A stretch of DNA of 64,000 nucleotides. It comes from Clostridiales bacterium. Its GTDB lineage: Bacteria > Bacillota > Clostridia > Oscillospirales > Acutalibacteraceae. A model generated the notes under the pieces. The model was not told the DNA's origin. It did not search any database and saw only the letters and a list, made by a program, of their open reading frames with translations. The stretch's first letter is position 1. Every line of letters starts with the position of its first letter. A program made the position numbers and the translations under genes. Below are positions 51,306 to 58,677 of this stretch, piece by piece. Where the stretch lies: NCBI GenBank assembly GCA_019415945.1, contig DXYF01000031.1, positions 52,911 through 116,910 of the forward strand, written 5' to 3'.

Positions 51306-51608
51306 AGTTTTACACTCCTTTTTAAAATATTTATATGGCTTATTTTGTAATAAAGTTTTACAGCTCCTTTCGGTTTTGTTATATTTTCATAATAATTATA
51401 TCATATACTTGAAATTTTAGTTATAAATATACTGACATTTGATATAATTATCCTGTTTATTTGCAAAAATATTCTGATTTTTTGCACGGAGAAATTGGAA
51501 AATTTGCCAAATACTGAAACACCGTCGCTTTAAATTGACTTTTAAAACAAAATATGATATGTTACTGATAAAGCGTGTTTGATTATCGGTAAAGGCGGTG
51601 AAAAAGAA
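51306..51608. promoter_or_regulatory. Divergent intergenic region, esterase / AraC regulator
   Basis: Rightward, TTGACT (51535-51540), a 17-base spacer and TATGTT (51558-51563) form a moderate promoter for the AraC gene; AAGGCGGTG near 51591-51600 is its ribosome site. Leftward, the AT-rich block around 51385-51415 contains a TATAAT on the minus strand but no convincing -35. AAAAGGAGTG before the esterase start is its ribosome site. No perfect operator palindrome was noticed. Confidence 0.45.
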
Positions 51609-52478
51609 TTGGATGTTGACAAAAAGCAGCGAGAGCTGAAATCCCACGGCACATTTGAACTTCCCATGGAGTTTTATGACTGCAACAATAATGTGTATAA
51701 AGATTTATATATGCACTGGCACAAGGAAATGGAAGTTATTTATGTAATTGAGGGAAAAATATTTCTTCGCCTAAACGACAAATATTTTGAAGGAAGTACG
51801 GGGGATTTTATGTTCATTGCCCCCGAAACGGTGCATTATTTAAAAAGCGGTGATGAGCCGCTGAGATTTAAGTCGCTTGTTTTTGATATTCGCATTTTAA
51901 GCGGCAGCAGTGATGATTTTTGCCAAAACAAAATTTTTCACCCATTGCTTTTGCATCAGATGAAAATTTCCGATAAAATCACTCAAAGCGATGAAAATTA
52001 TGAAAATATAAAATCCATTTTCTTTTCGCTTGCAGGGTGCTGTGAGAATAAAAAGGAATTTTACCAGCTTGAGGCAAAGCATCTTGTGTTTAACTTTTTC
52101 TATAATATTATGAGCGGAAACCACTACAATAAAATAAGCCTTGAAAGCAACAAGCTCACCGAAGCTGTAAAACAGGCGATTATGTATATTCAGGATAATT
52201 ATACCGATGAAATAACCACGGGTTCTCTTTCGGAGTATGTTCATTATAACGAGTACTATTTTATGCGTGTATTTAAAAAGTACACGGGCAGAACAATAGT
52301 TGAGTTTTTAACCGAATACCGTTTGGAAAAATCAAAGGAGCTTTTGAAAAACGAGGATTTAACGGTTGAAGATGTTGCGTACAGGGTAGGTTTTTCGTCA
52401 AACAGCTATTTTATCAGAAAGTTCCGCGATATGTTTAAAGTTACTCCGGGAGAATTCAGAAAACTAATAAATAAATAA
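51609..52478 (+). CDS. AraC-family transcriptional regulator with cupin sensor domain
   Basis: 289 residues. Start: TTG at 51609 follows AAGGCGGTG by 8 bases; a TTG at 51579 would place that site inside the gene. An N-terminal cupin ('HWHKEMEVIYVIEGKIFLRL', 'GDFMFIAPETVHYL') binds a small ligand, probably a sugar. The C-terminal double helix-turn-helix (about 190-288) reads 'GSLSEYVHYNEYYFMRVFKKYTG' and 'LTVEDVAYRVGFSSNSYFIRKFRDMF'. It is divergent from the dockerin esterase, which it may activate. Confidence 0.92.
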   Translation: MDVDKKQRELKSHGTFELPMEFYDCNNNVYKDLYMHWHKEMEVIYVIEGKIFLRLNDKYFEGSTGDFMFIAPETVHYLKSGDEPLRFKSLVFDIRILSGSSDDFCQNKIFHPLLLHQMKISDKITQSDENYENIKSIFFSLAGCCENKKEFYQLEAKHLVFNFFYNIMSGNHYNKISLESNKLTEAVKQAIMYIQDNYTDEITTGSLSEYVHYNEYYFMRVFKKYTGRTIVEFLTEYRLEKSKELLKNEDLTVEDVAYRVGFSSNSYFIRKFRDMFKVTPGEFRKLINK

Positions 52479-52595
52479 AACTTAACGGCTGACAGCCGTA
52501 ATAAAGATTGCTGTGTTTTATCAGTGTTGTAAAGCGATAAATAAATTATTTATGAAGATGACTTGAAAAAATTTTAATTAACTTAATTTTACCTA

Positions 52596-52624
52596 TTGAC
52601 ATAAAATATAATAAATGCTACAAT
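52596..52624 (+). promoter_or_regulatory. Promoter of the trp operon
   Basis: Perfect TTGACA at 52596-52601, 17-base spacer, TACAAT at 52619-52624. Transcription would start near 52631, directly before the T-box. Confidence 0.8.
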
Positions 52625-52644
52625 ATCAAAAAAATTAATAAATA

Positions 52645-52925
52645 AACCGATGAAGCGGAGATAACGGCAATGATGCCTTTACAGAGAGCCTGTGTTGCTG
52701 AGAGTCAGGTGAGAAACAAGTTGTCAAATGGACCGCTGAGGGCGTAGTCAAATGTGATTTTCACAGAGTATTCTACGACGCCGAAGGCAGGCGTAAACTG
52801 CCGGGGATATGTTGGTATCCTGCTAAGTGCACGGGTCGTTCCGTGAATTCAAGGTGGCACCGCGGATAGTGTTTTATTCGTCCTTGACAGAATGGTAGTT
52901 CTGTCAAGGGCGTTTTTGTTTTTAT
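52645..52925 (+). promoter_or_regulatory. T-box riboswitch, tryptophan type, leader of the trp operon
   Basis: The invariant T-box sequence AAGGTGGCACCGCG is at 52851-52864, followed by an intrinsic terminator. Stem I begins near 52645; 'TCAAATGGACCGC' near 52727-52739 offers a TGG specifier triplet in the expected place, matching tryptophan. Uncharged tRNA-Trp would pair with the specifier and T-box bulge to prevent termination, switching on trp synthesis. The specifier is read from position and gene context, not from a fold calculation. Confidence 0.92.
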
Positions 52926-52957
52926 ACTCCCTTGGCTGAATGTCAAAGGAGTTTTTT
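52882..52957 (+). terminator. T-box terminator and a second terminator-like hairpin
   Basis: First hairpin: CCTTGACAGAA (52882-52892) with TTCTGTCAAGG (52899-52909), followed by CGTTTTTGTTTTT. Second: ACTCC-C-TTG (52926-52934) with CAA-A-GGAGT (52944-52952), followed by T6 (52952-52957), which is also the left boundary of the repeat element. Confidence 0.85.
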
Positions 52958-53052
52958 CTTTATAGGAAATTGCTCGAAAACGGTCGGGCAAAGAAGGTTT
53001 GATAATATCAACCTGTCTGCTCGAACCCGGTGTCGAGGCACTCGACTTTTTT
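52952..53052 (+). repeat. T6-bounded palindromic element, copy in the trp leader (95-bp period)
   Basis: T6 at 52952-52957 and T6 at 53047-53052. Compared with the other copies one base is missing just after the first T6 (CTTTATAGG for ACTTTATAGG). The closing GTCGAG-GCA-CTCGAC hairpin plus T6 is 6 bases upstream of the trpE ribosome site (GGAGG at 53058-53062). Confidence 0.9.
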
Positions 53053-53069
53053 ATTTCGGAGGTACTAAT

Positions 53070-54536
53070 ATGAAATTTTCACCTGCTTTGGATGAAGTAA
53101 AAAAAATTGCGGCAACACAAAGGTACAGCGTGCTGCCCGTAAGCTGTGAAATATTATCCGACTTCATAACCCCTATAGAAGCCATGAGAATATTAAAAAA
53201 CATATCCACCCATTGCTTTATGCTTGAATCTGCCTGTGCCGATGAGAAATGGGGACGATATACATTTCTGGGATTTGACCCGAAGCTTGAGGTTACCTGT
53301 GCAGATGGTGCGATGAAGGCGGGGGATATTAGATTTAAAACAGACAATCCCTCAAATTATCTCCGACAAATTCTTTCCGAGTACAAAAGTCCCCGCTTCG
53401 ATTATCTGCCATCGTTTACAGGGGGACTTGTGGGATACTTTTCGTATGATTATATTAACTACAGCGAGCCGTCCGTTAAATGCAGTGTAAAAGATACAGA
53501 AGACTTTAAGGATGTTGACCTTATGCTTTTTAATGAGGTCATAGCGTTTGACCATCTCAGACAAAAGATTATTTTTATGGTGAATATCAGGCTTGACGAA
53601 CCTGAAACCGAATACAATAAGGCTGTAATCAAGATAAAACAAATTGTCAGTCTGCTCAAAAACGGCGAAAAGAAAAGTGACGAGGACGGAAAACTTCTCG
53701 GAGAAGTTACACTGCTTTTTAATAAAGAACAGTTTTGTTCTATGGTTGAAAAGGCAAAGCACCATATAAGAGAGGGAGATATTTTTCAGATTGTGCTTTC
53801 AAACCGCCTGTCAGCTCCCTTTGAGGGAAGTCTTTTAAACACATACCGTGTGCTTCGCACCATAAATCCGTCGCCGTATATGTTTTATTTTTCGGGCACC
53901 GATGTCGAGGTTGCCGGAGCTTCTCCCGAAACGCTTGTGAAACTTGAAAACGGCGTGCTTCACACCTTTCCTCTTGCGGGAACAAGACCGAGGGGCAGAA
54001 CAGAAGAAAAGGACAAGGAGCTTGAAGAGGGGCTGCTTTCAGACCAGAAGGAGCTTGCCGAGCATAATATGCTGGTTGATTTGGGAAGAAACGATTTGGG
54101 CAAAATCAGCAAATTCGGTACAGTCAAGGTCGAAAAGCTTCATTCGATTGAAAAGTATTCCCATGTAATGCACATAGGCTCAACCGTGCGTGGAATTATC
54201 AGAGAAGATAAGGACGCGTTAGACGCCGTCGAAGCTGTTTTGCCTGCGGGTACACTTTCGGGAGCACCGAAAATAAGAGCCTGTCAGCTTATAGGTAAGC
54301 TTGAAAACAACAAACGGGGGATTTACGGCGGTGCTATCGGTTATATTGATTTTACAGGCAATATGGATACCTGCATAGCCATACGCATAGCATACAAGAA
54401 AAACGGAAAAGTATTTGTGCGAAGCGGAGCGGGAATTGTAGCAGATTCCGACCCGGAAAAGGAATTTCAGGAGTGCATCAACAAGGCAAAGGCCGTTGTC
54501 AGTGCATTAAAAACGGCAGAGGAGGCGGATTTATGA
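53070..54536 (+). CDS. trpE: Anthranilate synthase component I
   Basis: 488 residues. GGAGG lies 7 bases before the ATG at 53070. The frame is open upstream to 52932 through the repeat element, but that extension has no ribosome site and is not typical of the family. The feedback motif 'LLESA' near residue 48 (serine for Trp binding) and chorismate-binding residues ('FPLAGTRPRG', 'EHNMLVDLGRNDLG', 'LPAGTLSGAPK', 'GAIGYIDF') are intact. It converts chorismate and ammonia from TrpG to anthranilate. Confidence 0.97.
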   Translation: MKFSPALDEVKKIAATQRYSVLPVSCEILSDFITPIEAMRILKNISTHCFMLESACADEKWGRYTFLGFDPKLEVTCADGAMKAGDIRFKTDNPSNYLRQILSEYKSPRFDYLPSFTGGLVGYFSYDYINYSEPSVKCSVKDTEDFKDVDLMLFNEVIAFDHLRQKIIFMVNIRLDEPETEYNKAVIKIKQIVSLLKNGEKKSDEDGKLLGEVTLLFNKEQFCSMVEKAKHHIREGDIFQIVLSNRLSAPFEGSLLNTYRVLRTINPSPYMFYFSGTDVEVAGASPETLVKLENGVLHTFPLAGTRPRGRTEEKDKELEEGLLSDQKELAEHNMLVDLGRNDLGKISKFGTVKVEKLHSIEKYSHVMHIGSTVRGIIREDKDALDAVEAVLPAGTLSGAPKIRACQLIGKLENNKRGIYGGAIGYIDFTGNMDTCIAIRIAYKKNGKVFVRSGAGIVADSDPEKEFQECINKAKAVVSALKTAEEADL

Positions 54537-55102
54537 TTCTTTTAATTGATAACTATGACAGCTTTTCGTATAATCTCTATCAGCTTATCGGAGAAATAGA
54601 GCAAAGTATCAAAGTGATTCGCAATGATGAAATGACTGTCGAAGAAATAGGGGAGCTAAATCCGAGCAAGATAATCTTGTCACCGGGTCCCGGCAGACCG
54701 AAAGACGCAGGCGTTACGGCGTCTGTTGCCGAAAAACTTGGAAAGACAATCCCCGTTTTGGGCGTGTGTCTCGGTCATCAGGCTATTTGTGAAGCATTCG
54801 GAGCTGCCGTTACCTACGCAAATGAGCTTATGCACGGAAAACAGTCGGTTGTAAAATTCGACACAGCCTGCAAGCTTTTCAGAGATTGTCCCGAATTTGC
54901 ACCCGTTGCGAGATACCACTCGCTTGCAGCAGATCCCGACACGATTCCCGACTGCTTAAAGATAACCGCAAAAACCGAGGACGGCGAAATAATGGCAGTT
55001 CAGCACAGAAAATATCCGATTTACGGAGTGCAGTTTCATCCGGAGTCAATTATGACTCCAAACGGAAAAAAGATGCTTGAAAATTTTATAAAGGAGATAT
55101 GA
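54533..55102 (+). CDS. trpG: Anthranilate synthase glutamine amidotransferase component II
   Basis: 189 residues from the ATG at 54533, overlapping the trpE stop as ATGA with GGAGG ahead; an in-frame start at 54473 lies inside trpE and is rejected. The class I amidotransferase triad is present: Cys in 'GVCLGHQAI' near 79 and His/Glu in 'VQFHPESI' near 168. It delivers ammonia from glutamine to TrpE. Confidence 0.97.
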   Translation: MILLIDNYDSFSYNLYQLIGEIEQSIKVIRNDEMTVEEIGELNPSKIILSPGPGRPKDAGVTASVAEKLGKTIPVLGVCLGHQAICEAFGAAVTYANELMHGKQSVVKFDTACKLFRDCPEFAPVARYHSLAADPDTIPDCLKITAKTEDGEIMAVQHRKYPIYGVQFHPESIMTPNGKKMLENFIKEI

Positions 55103-55105
55103 GTC

Positions 55106-56122
55106 GTGATTAAAGAAGCAATCGTAAAAATAGTAAACAAAGAGGATTTAACCTATGACGAAGCATACACAGTAATGAATGAAATTATGAGCGGTCAGAC
55201 AACTCAGACTCAGAACGCGGCTTTTCTTGCGGCACTCTCCACAAAAAGTGCAAGAGCCGAAACAACCGATGAAATCGCAGGCTGTGCAGCGGCTATGCGG
55301 GCACACGCTGTCAAGTTTGATAACGACTTGGACTTATTTGAAATTGTCGGAACAGGCGGGGATAATGCCAACAGCTTTAATATTTCAACCACAGCGGCAC
55401 TTGTTGCGGCTGCGGGAGGCATAAAGGTTGCAAAGCACGGCAACCGTGCCGCTTCATCACAATGCGGCACTGCCGATTGTCTTGAAGCTCTCGGCGTAAA
55501 TATCGAGCAAAGTCCCGAAAAATGCAGAGAGCTTTTAAATGAGGTGGGAATGTGCTTTTTCTTTGCACAGAAATATCACACATCAATGAAATATGTGGGT
55601 GCAATCCGTAAAGAACTCGGTTTCCGTACCGTGTTCAATATTCTCGGACCGCTGACTAATCCCGGAAAACCGTCAATGCAGCTTTTGGGCGTGTACGACG
55701 ATTACCTTGTTGAGCCTTTGGCTCAGGTGCTCATTAACCTCGGTGTTAAGCGTGGTATGGTCGTGTACGGTCAGGATAAGCTTGATGAAATTTCGATGAG
55801 TGCCCCGACAAAGGTTTGTGAAATACGGGACGGCTGGTTTAAATCATTTGTAATATCTCCCGAAGATTTCGGATTTGAACGCTGCACAAAGGAGGACCTT
55901 AAAGGAGGCACTCCTAAAGAAAACGCACAAATTACGCTTTCCGTTTTAAACGGCGAAAAAGGACACAAAAGAAATGCAGTGTTAATGAATACGGGTGCGG
56001 CACTTTATATCGGCGGTAAAGCGGAAAGTATCAAAGATGGTATAGCTCTTGCCGCAAAACTGATAGATACAGGAAAAGCACTTGAAACACTTGAAAAGCT
56101 TATAGAAGTAAGCAACCGTTAG
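55106..56122 (+). CDS. trpD: Anthranilate phosphoribosyltransferase
   Basis: 338 residues, start GTG preceded by AAGGAG. The PRPP site 'GTGGDNANSFNISTTAA' in outline (about 80-96), 'KHGNRAASSQCGTADCLEALG' (about 107-127) and the anthranilate tunnel 'NILGPLTNPGKP' (about 180) are typical. It follows trpG by three bases. Confidence 0.97.
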   Translation: MIKEAIVKIVNKEDLTYDEAYTVMNEIMSGQTTQTQNAAFLAALSTKSARAETTDEIAGCAAAMRAHAVKFDNDLDLFEIVGTGGDNANSFNISTTAALVAAAGGIKVAKHGNRAASSQCGTADCLEALGVNIEQSPEKCRELLNEVGMCFFFAQKYHTSMKYVGAIRKELGFRTVFNILGPLTNPGKPSMQLLGVYDDYLVEPLAQVLINLGVKRGMVVYGQDKLDEISMSAPTKVCEIRDGWFKSFVISPEDFGFERCTKEDLKGGTPKENAQITLSVLNGEKGHKRNAVLMNTGAALYIGGKAESIKDGIALAAKLIDTGKALETLEKLIEVSNR

Positions 56123-56136
56123 GAGGCGTAAGTAAA

Positions 56137-56919
56137 ATGACTATTCTTTACAAGCTTTCGCAGTATGCGTCCGAGCGTGTTTTGCTTGCAAAACAGAAAA
56201 TATCTCTTGAAAGGTTAAGAGAGCAGGCACTGTCCCTGCCCAAAGGGAATTTTGATTTTGAAAACGCCCTTAAAGGCGAGGCACTGTCCTTTATCTGTGA
56301 GTGCAAAAAGGCTTCTCCGTCAAAAGGGCTGATTTGTCCCGATTTTAATTATCTGCAAATTGCAAGGGAGTATCAGTCGGCAGGAGCGGACTGCATATCG
56401 GTTCTTACCGAGCCTAAGTGGTTTTTAGGAAGCGACGAATATCTCAGAGAAATAGCAAACGAGGTTTCAATTCCCTGCCTGCGTAAGGATTTTACGGTGG
56501 ATGAATATATGATATATGAGGCAAAAATACTCGGTGCCTCGGCGGTTCTTTTGATTTGTTCAATACTCAGCGAGCCTCAGCTAAGGGAGTATATAGAAAT
56601 ATGCGATGCACTCGGTATGTCGGCTCTGGTAGAAGCCCACGACGAATATGAGATAAGCACCGCATTAAAAGTCGGTGCACAAATAATCGGTGTCAACAAC
56701 CGCAACCTAAAGGATTTTTCCGTAGATACCGATAACAGCGGCAGACTTCGCAGACTTATTCCGAAAGATGTGCTTTTTGTGTCCGAAAGCGGCGTAAGCA
56801 GTGCCGAAGATGTGGAAAAGCTTCGCAAAATCGGTGCCGACGCGGTTTTGATAGGCGAAGCTTTGATGAAAGCACCCGACAAGAAAGCAAAGCTTGCACA
56901 GCTCAGAGGTGTGTTATGA
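56137..56919 (+). CDS. trpC: Indole-3-glycerol phosphate synthase
   Basis: 260 residues forming a single TIM barrel. 'FICECKKASPSKG' near 52 supplies the catalytic lysines and glutamate, with 'CLRKDFTVDEYMIYEAKILGA' (about 110-130), 'VNNRNLKDFSVD' and 'SESGVSSAEDV' later in the barrel. TTAGGAGG precedes the ATG. It overlaps trpF by four bases; it is not fused to TrpF. Confidence 0.97.
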   Translation: MTILYKLSQYASERVLLAKQKISLERLREQALSLPKGNFDFENALKGEALSFICECKKASPSKGLICPDFNYLQIAREYQSAGADCISVLTEPKWFLGSDEYLREIANEVSIPCLRKDFTVDEYMIYEAKILGASAVLLICSILSEPQLREYIEICDALGMSALVEAHDEYEISTALKVGAQIIGVNNRNLKDFSVDTDNSGRLRRLIPKDVLFVSESGVSSAEDVEKLRKIGADAVLIGEALMKAPDKKAKLAQLRGVL

Positions 56920-57524
56920 CAAAAATCAAGCTTTGCGGTCTTTCAAGAAACTGCGATATTGATGTGGTAAATAAATTAAAGCCTGATTTTATCGGCTTTG
57001 TGTTCTGGCAAAAAAGCAAACGCTTTGTTACAAAGGAAAAGGCGTTTGAGCTTAAAAGTCTGCTTAACCCCGATATTAAGGCGGTGGGTGTGTTTGTAGA
57101 CGAAAAGCCCGAAACCGTTGCAGAGCTTTTAAACCTCGGAATAATTGATATGGCTCAGCTTCACGGCTCGGAAAGCGAAGAATATATCAAAGATCTGAAA
57201 AAACTTTCCGACAAGCCGATTATAAAAGCGTTTCGTGTTAAAACAAAACAGGATATAATAGATGCTCAAAAAAGCTCTGCCGACTATGTTTTGCTTGATT
57301 CGGGAGCGGGAACGGGAAATGCATTTGACTGGGACTTAATACAAAATATCCAAAGACCCTATTTTCTTGCGGGAGGCCTTGATACCTGCAATGCTGAAAC
57401 AGCGGTAAAAAAGCTAAAGCCTTTTGCCGTTGATGTAAGTTCGGGAATTGAAACAAACAGATTAAAAGATAAAGACAAAATGACGGCTTTTGTTGTTGCA
57501 GTACGCAATGCCGAAAGAAAATAA
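56916..57524 (+). CDS. trpF: Phosphoribosylanthranilate isomerase
   Basis: 202 residues, single TIM barrel. The catalytic Cys is in 'KLCGLSR' at the N-terminus, the catalytic Asp in 'VLLDSGAGTGNAFDW' near 126, and the phosphate loop in 'FLAGGLD' and 'VDVSSGIE'. Translationally coupled to trpC by an ATGA overlap. The gene is followed by 55 bases where trpB would be expected. Confidence 0.95.
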   Translation: MTKIKLCGLSRNCDIDVVNKLKPDFIGFVFWQKSKRFVTKEKAFELKSLLNPDIKAVGVFVDEKPETVAELLNLGIIDMAQLHGSESEEYIKDLKKLSDKPIIKAFRVKTKQDIIDAQKSSADYVLLDSGAGTGNAFDWDLIQNIQRPYFLAGGLDTCNAETAVKKLKPFAVDVSSGIETNRLKDKDKMTAFVVAVRNAERK

Positions 57525-57579
57525 AAGATTACAAAACCGAAAAATCAAACAAGATTAAGATGTAAAGGGGATAATATAT

Positions 57580-58350
57580 ATGAGCAACATAAAAAAAGCG
57601 TTTGAAAACGGAAAGGCGTTTATTGCGTTTATTACCTGCGGAGACCCGGATATTGAAACGACAGCCAAAGCCGTAAGAGAAGCTGTACAAAACGGAGCAG
57701 ACTTAATTGAGCTGGGAATACCGTTTTCAGACCCCACGGCGGAAGGCCCTGTAATTCAGGGAGCAAATCTTCGAGCACTCAAAGGCGGAATTACAACGGA
57801 CGATGTTTTCGCCCTTGTAAAAGAACTCAGAAAAGATGTTCATGTGCCGTTTGTGTTTATGACCTACGCAAATGTAGTGTTCTCATACGGCACGGAGCGT
57901 TTTGCAAAGACCTGTAAGGAAACAGGAGTTGACGGAATTATTCTCCCCGATTTGCCGTATGAAGAAAAGGACGAATTTCAGCCTGATTTCAGCAAATACG
58001 GCGTAACGCTCATATCTCTTATAGCCCCAACATCGGAAAACCGCATTGCGATGATAGCAAAAGAGGCGGAGGGATTTTTGTATATCGTTTCAAGCCTCGG
58101 CGTAACGGGAACAAGAGATGAGATAAAGACAGATCTTGATTCTATAGTAAAAGTCGTTCGGCAGAACACACAAATTCCGTGTGCCATAGGATTCGGAATA
58201 TCCACCCCAAAGCAGGCAAAGGAGATGGCAGATATTTCAGACGGTGCAATAGTCGGTTCGGCGATTGTAAAATACCTCGAAAAATACGGAAAAAACGCAC
58301 CTAAACACATAGGCGAGTATGTAAAATCCATGAAAGACGCAATCAGGTAA
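57580..58350 (+). CDS. trpA: Tryptophan synthase alpha subunit
   Basis: 256 residues, TIM barrel. It cleaves indole-3-glycerol phosphate to indole. The catalytic Glu is in 'LIELGIPFSDP' (about E48); the second acidic residue, Asp60 in the Salmonella enzyme, is Glu here ('TAEGP'). AAAGGGG precedes the ATG. The alpha subunit works as a complex with TrpB, which converts indole and serine to tryptophan; no trpB is present next to it. A strong terminator ends the operon. Confidence 0.96.
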   Translation: MSNIKKAFENGKAFIAFITCGDPDIETTAKAVREAVQNGADLIELGIPFSDPTAEGPVIQGANLRALKGGITTDDVFALVKELRKDVHVPFVFMTYANVVFSYGTERFAKTCKETGVDGIILPDLPYEEKDEFQPDFSKYGVTLISLIAPTSENRIAMIAKEAEGFLYIVSSLGVTGTRDEIKTDLDSIVKVVRQNTQIPCAIGFGISTPKQAKEMADISDGAIVGSAIVKYLEKYGKNAPKHIGEYVKSMKDAIR

Positions 58351-58362
58351 ATATCTAATTAA

Positions 58363-58406
58363 AAAACGAGTGTTTATGACTTCTAAAGGTCGTAAACACT
58401 CGTTTT
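58363..58406 (+). terminator. Terminator of the trp operon
   Basis: AAAACGAGTGTTTA-TGAC (58363-58380) pairs with GTCG-TAAACACTCGTTTT (58389-58406), loop of 8, ending in TTTT. A very stable hairpin 12 bases after the trpA stop. Confidence 0.92.
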
Positions 58407-58591
58407 ATTCGGGGAAATAGAAATATTTGCTTAAAATAATAAACTTAAAAAAAGAGAATTAATAACACAATTTGTCTGTTACATAATTTTTCTTCAAACA
58501 GGTTACAAAAATATTCACTAAAGGTAGTGACTAAAGGAAGTGAATACACTACAGTCGAGGGAGTAAACACATTATTTTTACGCAAAAAGAA

Positions 58592-58617
58592 AAACCGAAC
58601 GAATTTTCGTTCGGTTT
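58592..58617 (-). terminator. Native terminator of the interrupted tRNA gene
   Basis: AAACCGAACGA (58592-58602) pairs with TCGTTCGGTTT (58607-58617). On the minus strand it is followed by TTCTTTTTG. It lies just beyond the CCA end of the tRNA 3' fragment, so it is the original tRNA terminator, now cut off from the tRNA body by the inserted element. The rest of 58407-58620 holds only the direct repeats ACTAAAGG(T/A)AGTGA near 58515-58545. Confidence 0.82.
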
Positions 58618-58620
58618 AAG

Positions 58621-58648
58621 TGGTGCGAGTGACGGGACTTGAACCCGT
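58621..58648 (-). other. tRNA 3'-end fragment, attachment site of the integrated element (probably tRNA-Leu)
   Basis: Read on the minus strand this is a T-arm (stem ACGGG/CCCGT, loop TTCAAGT), the 3' acceptor strand CACTCGC, discriminator A and CCA. No D-arm or anticodon arm precedes it, so it is only the 3' 28 bases. An integrase gene ends 30 bases away. The predicted 5' acceptor GCGAGTG is common in bacterial tRNA-Leu. The intact gene should lie at the far end of the element, beyond the window. Confidence 0.85.
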
Positions 58649-58677
58649 TGTAAAAAGGATATAAAACGGCTTGAAAC

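Noticed and set aside
52932..53069. TrpE reading extended 46 codons upstream
   Set aside because: The extension runs through the repeat element and has no ribosome site; GGAGG 7 bases before 53070 fixes the start.
58515..58545. CRISPR-like direct repeats (ACTAAAGG(T/A)AGTGA)
   Set aside because: Only two short copies, no spacer periodicity and no cas genes.
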